Part shown: positions 36,056 through 48,337 of the stretch, one piece after another
Position numbering within the stretch: position 1 is the stretch's first letter
Layout of the letters: every line of letters starts with the position of its first letter
From: Pegea sp. RAD2-039
Taxonomy: Eukaryota > Chordata > Thaliacea > Salpida > Salpidae
Direction of reading: 5' to 3'
DNA: 64,000 bases
NCBI GenBank assembly: GCA_034620365.1
Contig: JAQGEQ010000332.1
Span: 1 to 64,000, forward strand
Program-made: the position numbers and the translations under genes
Notes under the pieces: generated by a model
The model's database searches: none
What the model was told of the DNA's origin: nothing
Seen by the model: only the letters and a program-made list of their open reading frames with translations

Positions 36056-37941
36056 GTTGGGTTGTTTTTAGGTAAGTCTGGGGAAATAAAAAATTATAAA
36101 TAAAAATAAAAAATTCTAAAATCTGTAATTTTGTTAAAAAACCAGTTATATTTAAATAATTTGCAAGTAATTGCTTACAAGATGGAAAGTTGACTCCTTG
36201 ATAGTTTATACCGAACATATCTCGTTGATATTGAGATTTATCGAAACCCATCGAAGACTGAGTTAGATCATAATGTGAGATAGTATTAGTCGAAGCAATG
36301 TGTGAAACATCAGTAGGTGCTTTATGATCAGGTGAATGAATTGGCTCTTGATGTGATGTTTCTTCGAACCTTTTACCATCAGCTAATTTCTACACAAGTT
36401 GAAAATGAATAAAAATAATAATTAAGCTGCAACAACAATTTGTATCTGAGTTCTTATTAAATTAATCAGCAAAAGCATCACAATTATAAAAGTTATTATT
36501 GAGTAAATAGTTTTAAATAGTTTTTAGCTAACATTGCTGACTTAAATTTACTTGACTTTTTAAAGTATCAGTTTTAAACAGAAAGCCTATTCAAAAATAT
36601 GCGACTTAAGCAACTTTGCAAAGTTAATTTTGTATATTTAAAAAAAAACAACTTCTGTTTCTTTTGAGCAATAGATTAATACGTCTCATTACTTGTCTCT
36701 GATTAAATTGATTGATAACATGGATTGATAATACATAATATTAAATGAAAATAAATTAACTCGGAAAAATAGTGGACAACTTTTAATTTATTTTTAACAT
36801 CAATTTTATGAGTTAATTGTATATTCTTAAAGTGCTAGAATTATCTTGGTTATAAAATTTATTTTAATAGAAAATATCGAATAATCATTATGAGACCATT
36901 CGTTTATAAATACAACAATGATACATTTCTGTCGGCATACGATAAGTAAACAACAATTACCTATTATTTAAAAATAAAAACTATAAGAAGCTAGCTGGAA
37001 CGAAATTGGAATTTATCAACAATTTAATAAATAAAAGACACAGGAATTTATCAAAAATTTTAACCAATAATTTTAAGAATAATTACTTCTTACAATTGTG
37101 TTCTAATAAAGATATTTAAAAACAAATTTACTGTTTTTTGGTGAAAAATCGTTTCTTAATGAGTGATACTGCGTTTAGAGTAATAAAATTAAATCATTTG
37201 TTATTGTGTACTTTACATAATAAAAATAATAAAATATATTTTGTGAAGCAAAGTCGAAACAAATAACTAGTCAAATGATTTCAGAAAGCAAAAAGGCTTT
37301 CACCCAAGTATTGTTATTTATTAATCGTTTATATAATTAAAAACAATTTTTATTGATGTATTTTAGGTAAAAAGTGACCGAAATATGAATTAAAACTATG
37401 TAAAAACGTATGAAAGCGTTTTTAAAGCAATACCTGGTGATGAACAGATTTTTCTGAAAATTGTTGTCCAAATAGCTGTCCATTAGATGAGACTACAGTA
37501 GGGTAAAATCCTTGTGGTCTTAGTAAAGAGTCGGTCATTTGTTGAGGTGATGCTTCTATCTATTTATTTAAGTTAGTTTGATTTATAACTATAAGTTAGT
37601 TTTTCTCTACCGTTTACTTTTCGATTCAAGCTAAGTTATCAATTTTTGAATCAAAAACATCTTAAAATAAAGTTAACTCGGATTATATCTAAAACTTTTT
37701 TGTTTATAATTTCATCCTTTTGTTTAATAAATTAGAGAATGATAGTATCTCAATTCAAATAAAAAGTACTTTTAAATAAACTATCTAACTTTTTTGATGA
37801 TTCTTAAAACTTAGAAATAAAATATAAATAACTAGAAATCACTATAAAGTAATTAAACGAGCTTACAAATGTTGCTTTGTCAGAAGCAGATGTGAACAGT
37901 TTTAATTTCTTGTCCATAAGTTTTCTTGAAGAATCATACAT
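33945..37941 (-). CDS. C2H2 finger protein with zipper-like coil, Gln/Ser-rich
   Basis: Eight minus-strand exons: 37867-37941, 37434-37559, 36179-36389, 35905-36077, 35190-35282, 34966-35116, 34255-34559 and 33945-34049. They join without a frame break to 412 residues. Residues 1-270 are low-complexity and polar (Ser, Gln, His and Asn rich, e.g. PYLQQQHHAMQQ), typical of transcription-factor activation regions. Residues about 309-340 form a leucine-zipper-like coil (I316, L319, L323, L333, L337) after a basic stretch. The C-terminus is a single finger C388-x2-C391-x12-H404-x4-H409 with HM before the second His, reminiscent of hunchback/Ikaros-type fingers. It is probably a nuclear DNA- or protein-binding regulator. 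I do not recognise the family. The start is the first ATG of the most 5' exon that could be joined; an earlier exon is possible. Its 3' five exons were copied to 26.8-28.95 kb. Confidence 0.7.
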
Positions 37942-40900
37942 TTACTTCAATTTGCAAAAATTTGTTTTCTGTAAATAATTTGAAATATTTAAGGGTTTTC
38001 GACAATTAAACAAACCATTTCAAACACTATTTATTATAACACCTATTTTCTAGTAAAAAGTTGAGTTTTTACTAAACAAATCTTTTTAAAAAATCCTTTA
38101 AAAAAGATCCCAGCGGTAATTCAAGGTTACTCGGAATCTAAAAAAATAAATAAATAAAATAAAACTGACTAAGAACCTAAATCAGCAGAACCAAGCTTCT
38201 CTTTGTAGCAGCTACAGCTCGAAGACATAAATGAATCAATTTTTTTTCTAACAGTGCTGATTTTGTTTACTTAAAACAGCTTATCAAGATAAAACACGCG
38301 CTTAAAAATAGAGTTACGAAGAAATCGTGATTAATTTTTATTTCATAATCTTTTTTTACTATTACAAAATATTAAAACTTTTCAGCTATTAAACAAGAAC
38401 TTGCTTCTATTTACATTTTTAATCTATTTTTGATAGTTATAACATTAAAATAATTTTGATTCAATAATAAAAGTATTTAGAATTACAATCTGTCTAAATG
38501 ATTAAAAAAAAGTAGTAGATGAGACCACAAAGAAAAAATACTCCTGAAAACATTCGACTGATCTTAAAGTAAATTTAAGTAGATTAAATTTGGTAACATT
38601 TATTAACTTTATTTTCACAGACACTTAAATTTTCCAATTTGATGTGTTTTGTACTTTTTTCCTTATTGTTGTAAAACTGTCTGCTTAGCATATTTATAAG
38701 ATTAAATTAGCTTAAACAAACTAAAAATATATCTTTTTACTTTGTAATTTGGTTTTACATTCAACTTTGTTAATAAATACTAAACTTAAATACTTACTAT
38801 TTACTACGTAGACGTTTAAATAATTAATTTATTAAATTTAAAAGTAAAATCATTATGTGATTCCAATATATATAGTTTTAAACCTTTTACTGAAAACATT
38901 TTTCTTAATGTGTTCAAACTATCAAGATTTATATTTAAATAAAAATAATTTTTCTGACAGTTAAAGTTAAGATACTTTTTTATAAATCTGCATTAATCCT
39001 TCTTCAAAATTTAAATTATTTCAAAATTTTGGTAAAAATATTTTTATGATTTTGAGTAAACAAAAAATGAAAATGTATTTATATACCTTTTATTCTTAGT
39101 ATTCCGTTTCAAGCAGACCAATTAGCAAATAGTTTCGGCAAAATAATTGATCTTTAAGATGATGGTTCAGGTAAAAGCATAGTTTTTAAAATCAAAATCT
39201 GAATGTCAGGGCTAAACCCTTTACAGGTTTGTTTGTTTACTTTCAGCACAATTTTCTTTGCATTCAATTAAATTTTCAATCTAATTTTTCAGGATTATCA
39301 CAGAGATGCTTGCTTTCTATACTTTCTAGATATATAATTGTGTATAAATATAATTTTGTTTTCTTAGTGACTGCTCTTTTACTGTTTTTTTAGTTTAAAA
39401 CTATAAAATATAATAATATCATATTAATAATAAAAAATTGAAAAATGTGCGATTCTGACTAACATCCAAATTCAGTTTTTAATTATTTCATTTGTCAAGT
39501 AATAAACTATTCAGACTTAATTTTTTGTCAATGATTTTTACTTTGAATTTCTCTGACTTATTATTTTGCATTAAAATAAACCACTGAAAAAGCTGTTTTA
39601 GTAAGTCAAACAAAATTGTCTATTTCAAGAAATATGAATATGACGTAATTCCAAAATCTTGTAGTTTCCTTATAAGCTATCAACAAGTTAGGCTTCTTCA
39701 ACAAATTAGTTAAGTTTGTTTTATTTTCTGAAACTTTCAACTAATCAGTTTATTTAATCTACAACTATGAACATAGATATTTAGTCAAAAAAGGTTTCAA
39801 TCTGACTAACATCTAGATTCACTTTCTCATCACTGTGCAAGTTATTATAATAAAGTTATTTATTATAGCTGAGACTCATTTTAATAATGGAAGTAAAAAA
39901 TTCTTAACAAACGTTTTGTACAATAAATTTAGTTGAAATGCAAAAAGTTTAAGTGATTGATAAAGATGTTGTAGACTATAACTACATATTAGCAGTTAGA
40001 TTATTACTTTTTTAACCTAAATTACTGAAATATATTCTTCAAACAGATTAAAAAGTATACAAAACATAAATTTAAAACTGCTGGTTTTCCAACTAGTTAA
40101 AAACAGATTTGTGCATAATTTAATAAGTTATAATGTCAGACGAGTTATCTGCAGTTATAAAATCCAAATATTTTAAAATTAATATTAAGACATAATTTCA
40201 TAATAAAATAGTTGTTGATTTGGTGTTATTAATGAAGGTAAACTTGTTGAAATGATGGAAATAAAAAAAATAAAATTTTGGTAGGAATTGCACAAAATTT
40301 GGGATTGAGTTTTACAAGAAGAGTAGAACGAAAATAGCTAATAATAATAAAATACAAAACAAAATATGATTTTATAAAACAAATCACAAAATTTTACATT
40401 CTTATTAATATTTATAAGTATTTAAAACTTTTTGATAATTTGATATTTTATAACAACAATGCTTTGTATGAAAAGTAATATAAAAGAAAAGCATTTTAAC
40501 CTATCTGAAAAATTGAAAATTTGGTTGCAAGTGCGTTGTGAAACTATTTAACGTCAATCTCAACAATCAGGAAAGCTTGTAGCAGATCTCTCTATTTGGT
40601 ACAAAATTAAAAATTGTAACCAATTAGAAAATAATAAGGAAGATTTTACAATCCTGTCCTATTTTCCTTAAAAGACACTTTGATGATCTTTCAATGATCT
40701 TTGATGATTTCAGATACAACTATATTCAAAACAATCGATTTAGAATTTTTGATGTCGGAAAATAGGTTTTAATTAGAATTAAAGGGGGCAGTTGTTATGT
40801 TCATAGTTCTACATTTAATGCAGAACCATTTAAACCTCATTTGCCCTATATGCTTGTTATCAAAGATAAAAAAAAATTCTAGCTTAATATGATAAGGTGA

Positions 40901-41312
40901 TAGGAAAACAGAAGCAGAATTTATTTATCATATTGCAAGAGAAAAGCGTTTATTATAGGATTGATGTAAGTCATCAACTTTGAGGTTTCCTAATAAACTA
41001 TTCAACATGTTAAGTTTGTACATTCGTAGCAAGTTATTATTTTCTTCCCAGATAGTTTCGATTTATAAGCAATTTGTCTTCTTACTTCAACCTGCTAAAC
41101 TCTGTTTAAGAAGTCCGCTTTTGGATAATGTTAATTAAACTTTCTTACTCAAAAATAAAAAAAAAAAACACTCTTTAAACACAAAAGTAACGTTTTGTAT
41201 TATGTTTAAAACTCTTCTAGATTATTTTTGTAACTATTTAAATAAATGAAATACAATGTTCCGAAGTTTTTTATTTTTGATATGTAGCTAGAAGTAAGTT
41301 ATGAAAATTTTT
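37942..41312. other. AT-rich intergenic, no gene seen
   Basis: Presumed upstream region of the finger gene followed by AT-rich sequence. Near 40,480-40,870 base composition is slightly less AT-rich, but conceptual translations are full of stops. Confidence 0.5.
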
Positions 41313-42048
41313 TTAATAAGACCAAGATCTTTTAGTTTTGGAAGTAGATGGGCTTTCTGAAGAGTTTGATTTAGGGCTCCTCTTGGTGTACCACTTTTTT
41401 CTGACATAGGTGTTAGAAGTTGTTTTCTTCTTAGTCATTGTTGTTGCTCGAGTTTTCGGCTTAGCTTCATTTCCACTTTTTTCAACAGTTTTAGAACTCT
41501 CTGGATTCTCTGCTGTTTTTTCATCGAGATGACTAAGCTCTTGTTGAACCTATTTAAATAATATTTACTTTCGTTTAGCTTTCTTAAGATATTAATTTTA
41601 TAAAATGTTAAACAAAAAATTTGAAATCTTATGTAACTAAAGGTGTATTACTTCTTTAAATGATGAAAGTTATTAAAGTTATTTCTTGTATAAAATACAA
41701 TTTTTAATTAAGATTCTACAAGATAAAGTCCATTTCTTTCAGAGATAAGTTTTAATACTAACCAAGAGAGGATTTGATCGAAGATCCATATCCATCATTG
41801 ATAATTCGTGATTGCCAACCTCTAGCTTACTCTGAAATATAAATGGAATTGCACAATTTAGATTACGTGTTTTATACTTACCAATAACGTTTTTTAACTC
41901 TAAGATCTAACGGATTTTATACAAATTATTAAAATCTTCTAACCACATTGTAGAAGTCTCTCCAAAATTGTGTCTCTTCGTCATTATTACATGATATTTG
42001 TATACCTAAAAACTCTTTTTTAAGAGTTTCAATTGACGGGGATTGCAT
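41313..42048 (-). CDS. Small two-part protein, acidic then Lys/Ser-rich
   Basis: Three minus-strand exons, 41944-42048, 41763-41831 and 41313-41549, all joined in phase 0, give 136 residues. The N-terminal half is mildly acidic with aromatic residues (TQFWRDFYNV). The C-terminal 60 residues are rich in Lys, Arg, Ser and Thr (TKKKTT, RKKWYTKRSPKS) and end in RSWSY. The exons lie in open frames without an internal ATG in the last one, but splice sites (GTTAG donors, TTTCAG and AATAG acceptors) and phase agree. The basic tail suggests a nuclear or nucleic-acid-binding protein. I do not recognise a family. Confidence 0.55.
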
Positions 42049-44064
42049 TTTTCATGAAAAATAGAAGTAAAATTTCTGTAAATAAGAAGATATAAATATA
42101 TAAAAATACTCACAAGATGCTATATGCTGATTAACATTGCTAGTTATATAAAACTATTTAAAATTTCAATCTTTCAGATAGATGAAACTTCTTTTCATTT
42201 TCATTATTTTTCATACAAATAATTGTTGTTAGAAATTATCAAATAAATTTATAATTATGCAGAATTAAAATAGATATTATTTGTGAGATCGAGATGTTTT
42301 CTCTTCAGGCAGCTTTTTTCTCATTCATTAAACTCAATAAATACATTAAATCAATTCTTAATAAGTCTGAAACTGCTCACTAACCTTTGTATCTCAGCAA
42401 ATCATATAATCTAAATGAATAAGGTGTTAACCTATAGCTATAAGTTGCGCAATAATGTCTTGCCACGTAATGATGAGAAGTATTTTATTAAAAAGTAAAA
42501 ATTGTTGTTTGGAAAATGAAGGGTAAATCACAATTAAAACTAAGCAAAATAATTGAATTAATTCATGTACAAATTAAATGTAGCTTGTAGTAATAATAAA
42601 ATAAATTTAAACAGAGTCTTCGAATAAACTTATTCTGTTTTTTCTATAAGTCTGTAAAAATATTTCAACTCTGCTCAATTACTATAATTATTTTGTTGAT
42701 TTATTTAACAAAAATGTAACCTCTACTACTTTTGTTAAATCAATTTTCTCGTTTTCCGTCCGCTTAGACTTAATGTCAACTAATATATTTAACTTCATTT
42801 TTATACCTCTTGAGAGTTATGATAAAATTATTTCTATTAAAGCTAATTTTTATGAAGTATGTTTGATAAATTATTCTGATTTCAAAAGAATTTGAGTATG
42901 AGTCACTTTTTATAAAATTTATAACTTTTTAAAATGAACTAAATTTATTAGTCGATGAGATTTTTCTAACGACTTTGCTACATTAAGATATCCTACATTA
43001 TTCTTGTAATTGTGGCTGCTGCAGAAAGTAATATTTAAAAATTTGTGTTTGTAAATTTATATTTGTTTGACAAATTATCATTATTATGGTATGGCAATGT
43101 TATTACATTGAGATTGACAAAAACAAGTTAGTTTAATTTTGTTTAAATGGATAAAGAATGAATTTTTTTTCTAAATTGAAAATAAAAATGAAAATATGTG
43201 ATATTATTAATCATCTAAGTATTTTTATTAAGTTTATAAAGTTACAAAATCTTTGTTTGGAGTAGATCGCCCTAATATTTTTTTAATGAGTATTTTCTTA
43301 AGTAAGTATTTGTCTGAAAATTTACAACAGCACAATGTATTCTTAAAACTGTGTTCACTGCATTGGTGAAGGAACATAATTAAACAATTAGAATTCTTTT
43401 TTCATTTGGTAATGCAACTTTAATACAGATTGTATCTCCAAGATTATCACCTACTTTTTAGTTTGTTTGTGGTTTTCATTAGGAAATCGACATCATTGCT
43501 TCAATGTAACTGGTTTTTGCACCAGTTTAGTTGTCAGCAGAGCAATATCGTTTTAATTTGTTTTTATTAGTGAATGGGTAGTATCCTAAGATAGTTCATA
43601 TTTTTATAAGGTTAATCTTGCTTGACAAGTGATCTCAAGTATACATTTACATTGAAAATCTGTTTATCATTTATTTTCTAAGATCTTGACATGATAAAAG
43701 TTTGAAGAACTTCAGAGAACAATTATTATGCTTGTCTTGAAAAAACTTCAAAAAATTTATCTAACTTAATCATTTTATTTTATTGACAGAATAATTTAAG
43801 CTGTTTTCACATATATTTATTTGGAAAATTTTGGTGCATGTTCTATGAAACACACGTATCTGCTTTTCTTTTTAAGTACATTAATATTTTTTTTTATTTT
43901 TACTACTAAAACAGTCTAGCATAATCCCTTTTCTATATTTCAAAAATCTCTTTTAATTTATGAAAGATGTTCTACAAAAAATTATTCAATTCTGAAATTT
44001 TATCCATCGCATCATATATACAAAAATATCTTTTAGCATGACTAAAATTTTAAAGTTAAGAAGC
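42049..44064. other. AT-rich intergenic with one gene fragment
   Basis: Apart from the protease-like fragment near 43.5 kb, I see no supported exon. Confidence 0.45.
43470..43620 (-). pseudogene. Trypsin-like serine protease fragment
   Basis: On the minus strand, about 43,552 down to 43,490 reads NDIALLTTKLVQKPVTLKQ. NDIALL with a following PVTL is the catalytic-aspartate motif region of S1 proteases. It is preceded in frame by a TAA and followed by a TGA, so it cannot be a normal exon as it stands. No His or Ser catalytic motif was found nearby. It is either a decayed gene relic or a chance match in an AT-rich frame. Confidence 0.35.
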
Positions 44065-45190
44065 CTAATATTTGTAGTTTTTGTATGCTGGTTGAATCTT
44101 CTTGTATAGTATTGAATTTCTTCTGGTCTTTTTAGTAGTATGTCTACCGAAGAAACGTTGAATACAAAAACAACACACTACTGAAAGACGGAGTAGGCCA
44201 TCTATAAAAATAAGAGGACTAGATGTCAATGACCAGATGGACACAAGAAGTTCTCCATCTTGAACACACGTTGACCCAAAGTCTAATTTTAAGACCAATC
44301 CTAAAATGTAAAACAAATATTTAAATTTTTTGATGTTTTTCAATTCATGTTTTACTAAATTAAAATGATTTAAGTCTTTACTTTCTTTTATCCAGAAAGA
44401 CAGTTATGTTAATTACATGAAGCATAATTTTTATTTAACTTTATGAACTATTCTTCAGCAGTAAAAAGTGATATTTACAGATAATCTATAAAAACAAGAT
44501 TAATTCTGTTGCATATTCTTGCAAATCTGTTTAACTAAAAGCTTACTGTTAAACTAACTTTCAGTATTTTTAAAAGTGATAATTTCACTACTTATTTAAA
44601 ATTATATAATAACGTAACTGATAAAAAGTATATTTATTAAAGCTTAAAAGCTTTGTTGATCTTTTAGTAATTATTTTTACCAGCTGAAATGTTGAGTGTT
44701 GCGAAAATCAACTCCATCAATACACACATCCTCAGATATAAGGTAGATGCCTTATACAGGTAATTCATAAACATTATTGTAGCTTGCCAAATGAAGCTAG
44801 TAATAATCCAGATAGAGAAAGAATGATTCCCTTTTCTGTTTCATTAGTGATTGTTAAAACTAATTGATAATCTATAAAAACATATAATTCTAAAATACTT
44901 ACAGAGAAGCCATTCGTACCAACCATCTTCAACATCATGCTCACTAATAGCAAGCAAAGTAGCCAAGCTGTTCATCGACAAACCAACATGAAACACTAAA
45001 GCAATTATTATGAGGAGATCTGTTGCTTCATGAAATTTGTTGGCCCATTTCAACTTTGCTTGAAGCTTGTTATACCTGTTTATTAAAAACAAAACTTTAA
45101 GTCTGGGTAACCAAGAAACTTAAATTTCAAAATTGGTTTTATTGTAGCTAAATGATACAAAGTTCATGAAATAAAAACTTACAAAGTCAT
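44065..45190 (-). CDS. Four-helix membrane protein, paralog 1
   Basis: Exons on the minus strand: 45183-45190 (ATG plus 5 nt), 44903-45075, 44681-44830 and 44065-44300, phases 2, 1, 1, giving 188 residues. Hydrophobic spans lie at about 21-46, 63-84, 96-117 and 129-161, followed by a basic tail (RHTTKKTRRN). Exon phases at the two aligned junctions, and the sequence around the last junction (NISAGLVL against NFSIGLVL), match the gene at 52.2-53.3 kb. It has one intron that the other gene lacks. The first exon is uncertain: upstream of the proposed ATG, an in-frame LEETEP stretch resembles the start of the paralog but has a stop where the paralog has its ATG. It is an integral membrane protein of unknown role. 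Confidence 0.6.
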
Positions 45191-46009
45191 GGGTTCAGTT
45201 TCTTCCAATTAGTTATTTTATGCAAAATTATTTCATCAAAATCTCTAAAAAAAACTATGAGTAAAATTTGATTTAAAAACTCAGAGAAAAACAGCTATAG
45301 CTAAATGTAATTTTAGCAACAACTACTAAAGTAATAGTTCTAGCAATAGATACTAGAATAATGAATCAACTGTGTCATCTAAAAATCTTTGACACAAACA
45401 GAATATCAAATTAAAAATGAAATTCACTTTCGTTTTACTGGTGTCTGATTACCAGAAAACCAGAAGAAGGTTTAGAAACGTTTTTTGATTGTGTCTCAAT
45501 TTTTCGATTTTGTAATTTAAGTAATTCGTATGAACGTTACGTTGAAACTTAATTCTATAATGAGTTTTTAGGAACTCACTTTTTATATCATTATCATTAT
45601 ATGCTAGTATCGTGACAATTTTATAGCAGCTTGGTAAAATAAAAAAAAGTCAAGTAAAAGATATTTTGTAATCAAGTCAAAAGTTTATCATAACAACTAC
45701 TCACCTGCTGTAAAAAACTACTTGTCATTTTTTAACAAATTTTTGTGGTAATTTAAATCGCAGAAAATCTTTCAGATAATTCTTAATAAATTGGTTTATT
45801 TAGTCAGCTGTCTTAAACTTTATTTTGTAATTTCTACTTTGTATGAATATATTTTTTTCTATACTTTATGTTAAAAGTTTAATGTTAAATGTTAAATAAA
45901 AGTTGTCCAAACTTTATACAACCAAAATTTGTATAATGTTTTACTAATACTATTTTTATTAATAGTACTTCTATAAAAATGTAACAACTCTGACTTCATT
46001 CATTTTTAT

Positions 46010-46032
46010 ATTTAATGCATGGCTGCATGATA
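46010..46032 (-). repeat. Dispersed short motif, GCATGGCTGC core
   Basis: TTTAATGCATGGCTGCATGA. Related copies are at about 28,340-28,382, 35,460-35,503, 48,313-48,337 and 51,713-51,757. Confidence 0.45.
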
Positions 46033-48312
46033 CTGATTCAACAGTTTTTATTGCAAGCAAAAACCAAATACTACGAAAATACTAGTAATTGGAGGTTTAG
46101 ATGTCAAAACTTAAGATTAACACGGAAAGCATAGAACCTTTATAGAGTCATAGGTAAAAGTTTTAGCAATATGTTTTATATTTTTTAAAATTAAATTATT
46201 AATTAACTTTTTTTGCAATAATTTGGTTAATCCTGTAATTAACTACTCTTTTTATATCAAATAAACCACCAGTTTTAAAGAAACTATTTTTTGATCTAAT
46301 TTCAGAATTTTGTTTGTCTCTATAACAATTTTTAGGTTGTTTTAATCTTTCTATGTGCTTGTTACGTGGTTTACATATTTATTTTAGCTTTCTGTAAACG
46401 TTTTGTCTGGGTAGACTATATTTAAAAAGCATTTCTTCTAAATATGTGTTTGATTATCAATCTTAAGGATTTTCATTATCACCCAAATTTTTCAATTTTT
46501 ATTATTGATTTTCAAAGCTTAGCACACAAAAATAGCTTGGATGTTTGGTTTAAAGTCAGTTATTTTAACAAACCTTTAAATTGTCTAACGCAGTAAATAA
46601 TTTGTTTTAGCAACTTATAATAGTATTCTTTATTAATTAATTAGGTAATTTACCTTTATTTTCAAGAAACTAGTTTTAATCCATCTTTACTAATTATAAA
46701 AGTTGAATAAAGTTTTGTCTGTGCCTTATAGATAATCATGCAAGTAAAAAACTACATAATAAAATTTAGTTTTATATCATTCTATTTAAGTAATTTAAAC
46801 GGTAACATAGATTAAAACCTTAAAGATATTTTTAGTTAAACTTAAACATTAAATTGTTGTAAAAAAGAGAATGGTTATGGCAAATATTTGATAGAATTAA
46901 ATCATGTTTCATTAGCCAAACTTATTATATAATGGTTGAAATAATTCAATCGGACTGTTTAAGCTACAAATAACATAAACATTCAACGAACGTCAACAGA
47001 ATATAGTTGAAATATAAAAAAGAGGTTGATAGAGTTGATTTTAATTGTTGAGGTAAACACAAAATACATTAATTAAAAGCAGTTACAGTAACTTTATTGA
47101 TAATAATACTTCTTTGATGGATTATATTTAGATTGTAATAGCAATCTTGATGTAATAGAATGTAGATTATTATAAAACAACTAATAAGAAGAAAACATAA
47201 TGATATTTATTACTATAACTATTTCAACAACAACTTGGTTTCAATGACAAATACAATTTTTACATTTATTACAATGTTTGGTTATTAATTGAGTTTGTTC
47301 AACCATTACCAAATAAGCTCAAATCATTTCAAAAACTAAAACGATTTCGCTTTCTTTGTAAGATTCTTATTTTCATTTTTTATAAGAGATTAGTTTAATT
47401 GATAAAAAATTAATTAAGTATAATTATATAGAACCACTTTTTTTGATTAACTGTGTCAGTTAGTACAAGCAGATCAATAGAAAGCATATTTTTCAATAAA
47501 ACACAATTTATTTTATATTATCTAAATTTATTTAGATTTTATTTGAAGACTTTACTTCGTAAGTAGTTTTTTGTACAAAGTAATTGAGTTTTTTTCTTTT
47601 TAACTAAAAAAAGACATTACTCATACTTGTACAAAAGCTATAGTAAAGAAACAAAATTTCCAATTCAATGCTATTACTAATAATAATGAAATTTTACTTT
47701 TATTTTATACAATCCAATTTTTCTATGTTTACAAAAACGATCACCTACTTTCCGCCAGTTGGCGATTTTTGCTAGAAAAAGACTAAAGAAGAAATTTTTC
47801 TCAAATTTTATCTTTTATTGTTTGATTTTTGCTTACCTATTTTCTTATTACTTCCCATCTTCCAAAATATATTTTCACTTTAAAGTCATTTAACTAAAAA
47901 AATATTCAACATAAAAATTGAATGTAAAATTCACAAATATTGTTAACATAATTTCATTTGAATGATTGTATGCATAGAAAAAAATTATTGTAACTTGTTT
48001 AATTTTTCTAACTATGAATTATGAGTTTAGAAGAATTTTTAGGAAAATATTTTACAAATATAACACGCTTAATCATAGTTTTATATTTTTATTCGAAAGT
48101 CTTTTACTTTTTATTTTTAAATAACTCGCTTTATTATGAACTTCAAATTTTTACTGATAGCTTTTGTATTGTAAAGAAAAATTTTTAATTTATCAATAAA
48201 TAATTTGTTGCAGAAAATTCATTCAATTGTTATCAGATACGACTTTTGCAAATAAAATCCCAAAAAATCAAATTCTAAAAATCAAGAATAGTAATGAAAT
48301 AGCAGACTTTAT

Positions 48313-48337
48313 CATCATCTGCAGCCATGCGTTAAAT
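48313..48337 (+). repeat. Dispersed short motif, GCATGGCTGC core
   Basis: TCATCTGCAGCCATGCGTTA on the plus strand, the reverse orientation of the copy at 46,010. Confidence 0.45.

Noticed and set aside
36045-36251. 68-residue minus-strand ORF as an independent gene
   Set aside because: Its first part is an exon of the finger gene (36,179-36,389) and the remainder is the following intron.
40480-40870. Possible transposase-like coding region
   Set aside because: All frames contain many stops, and no motif could be tied to a family.
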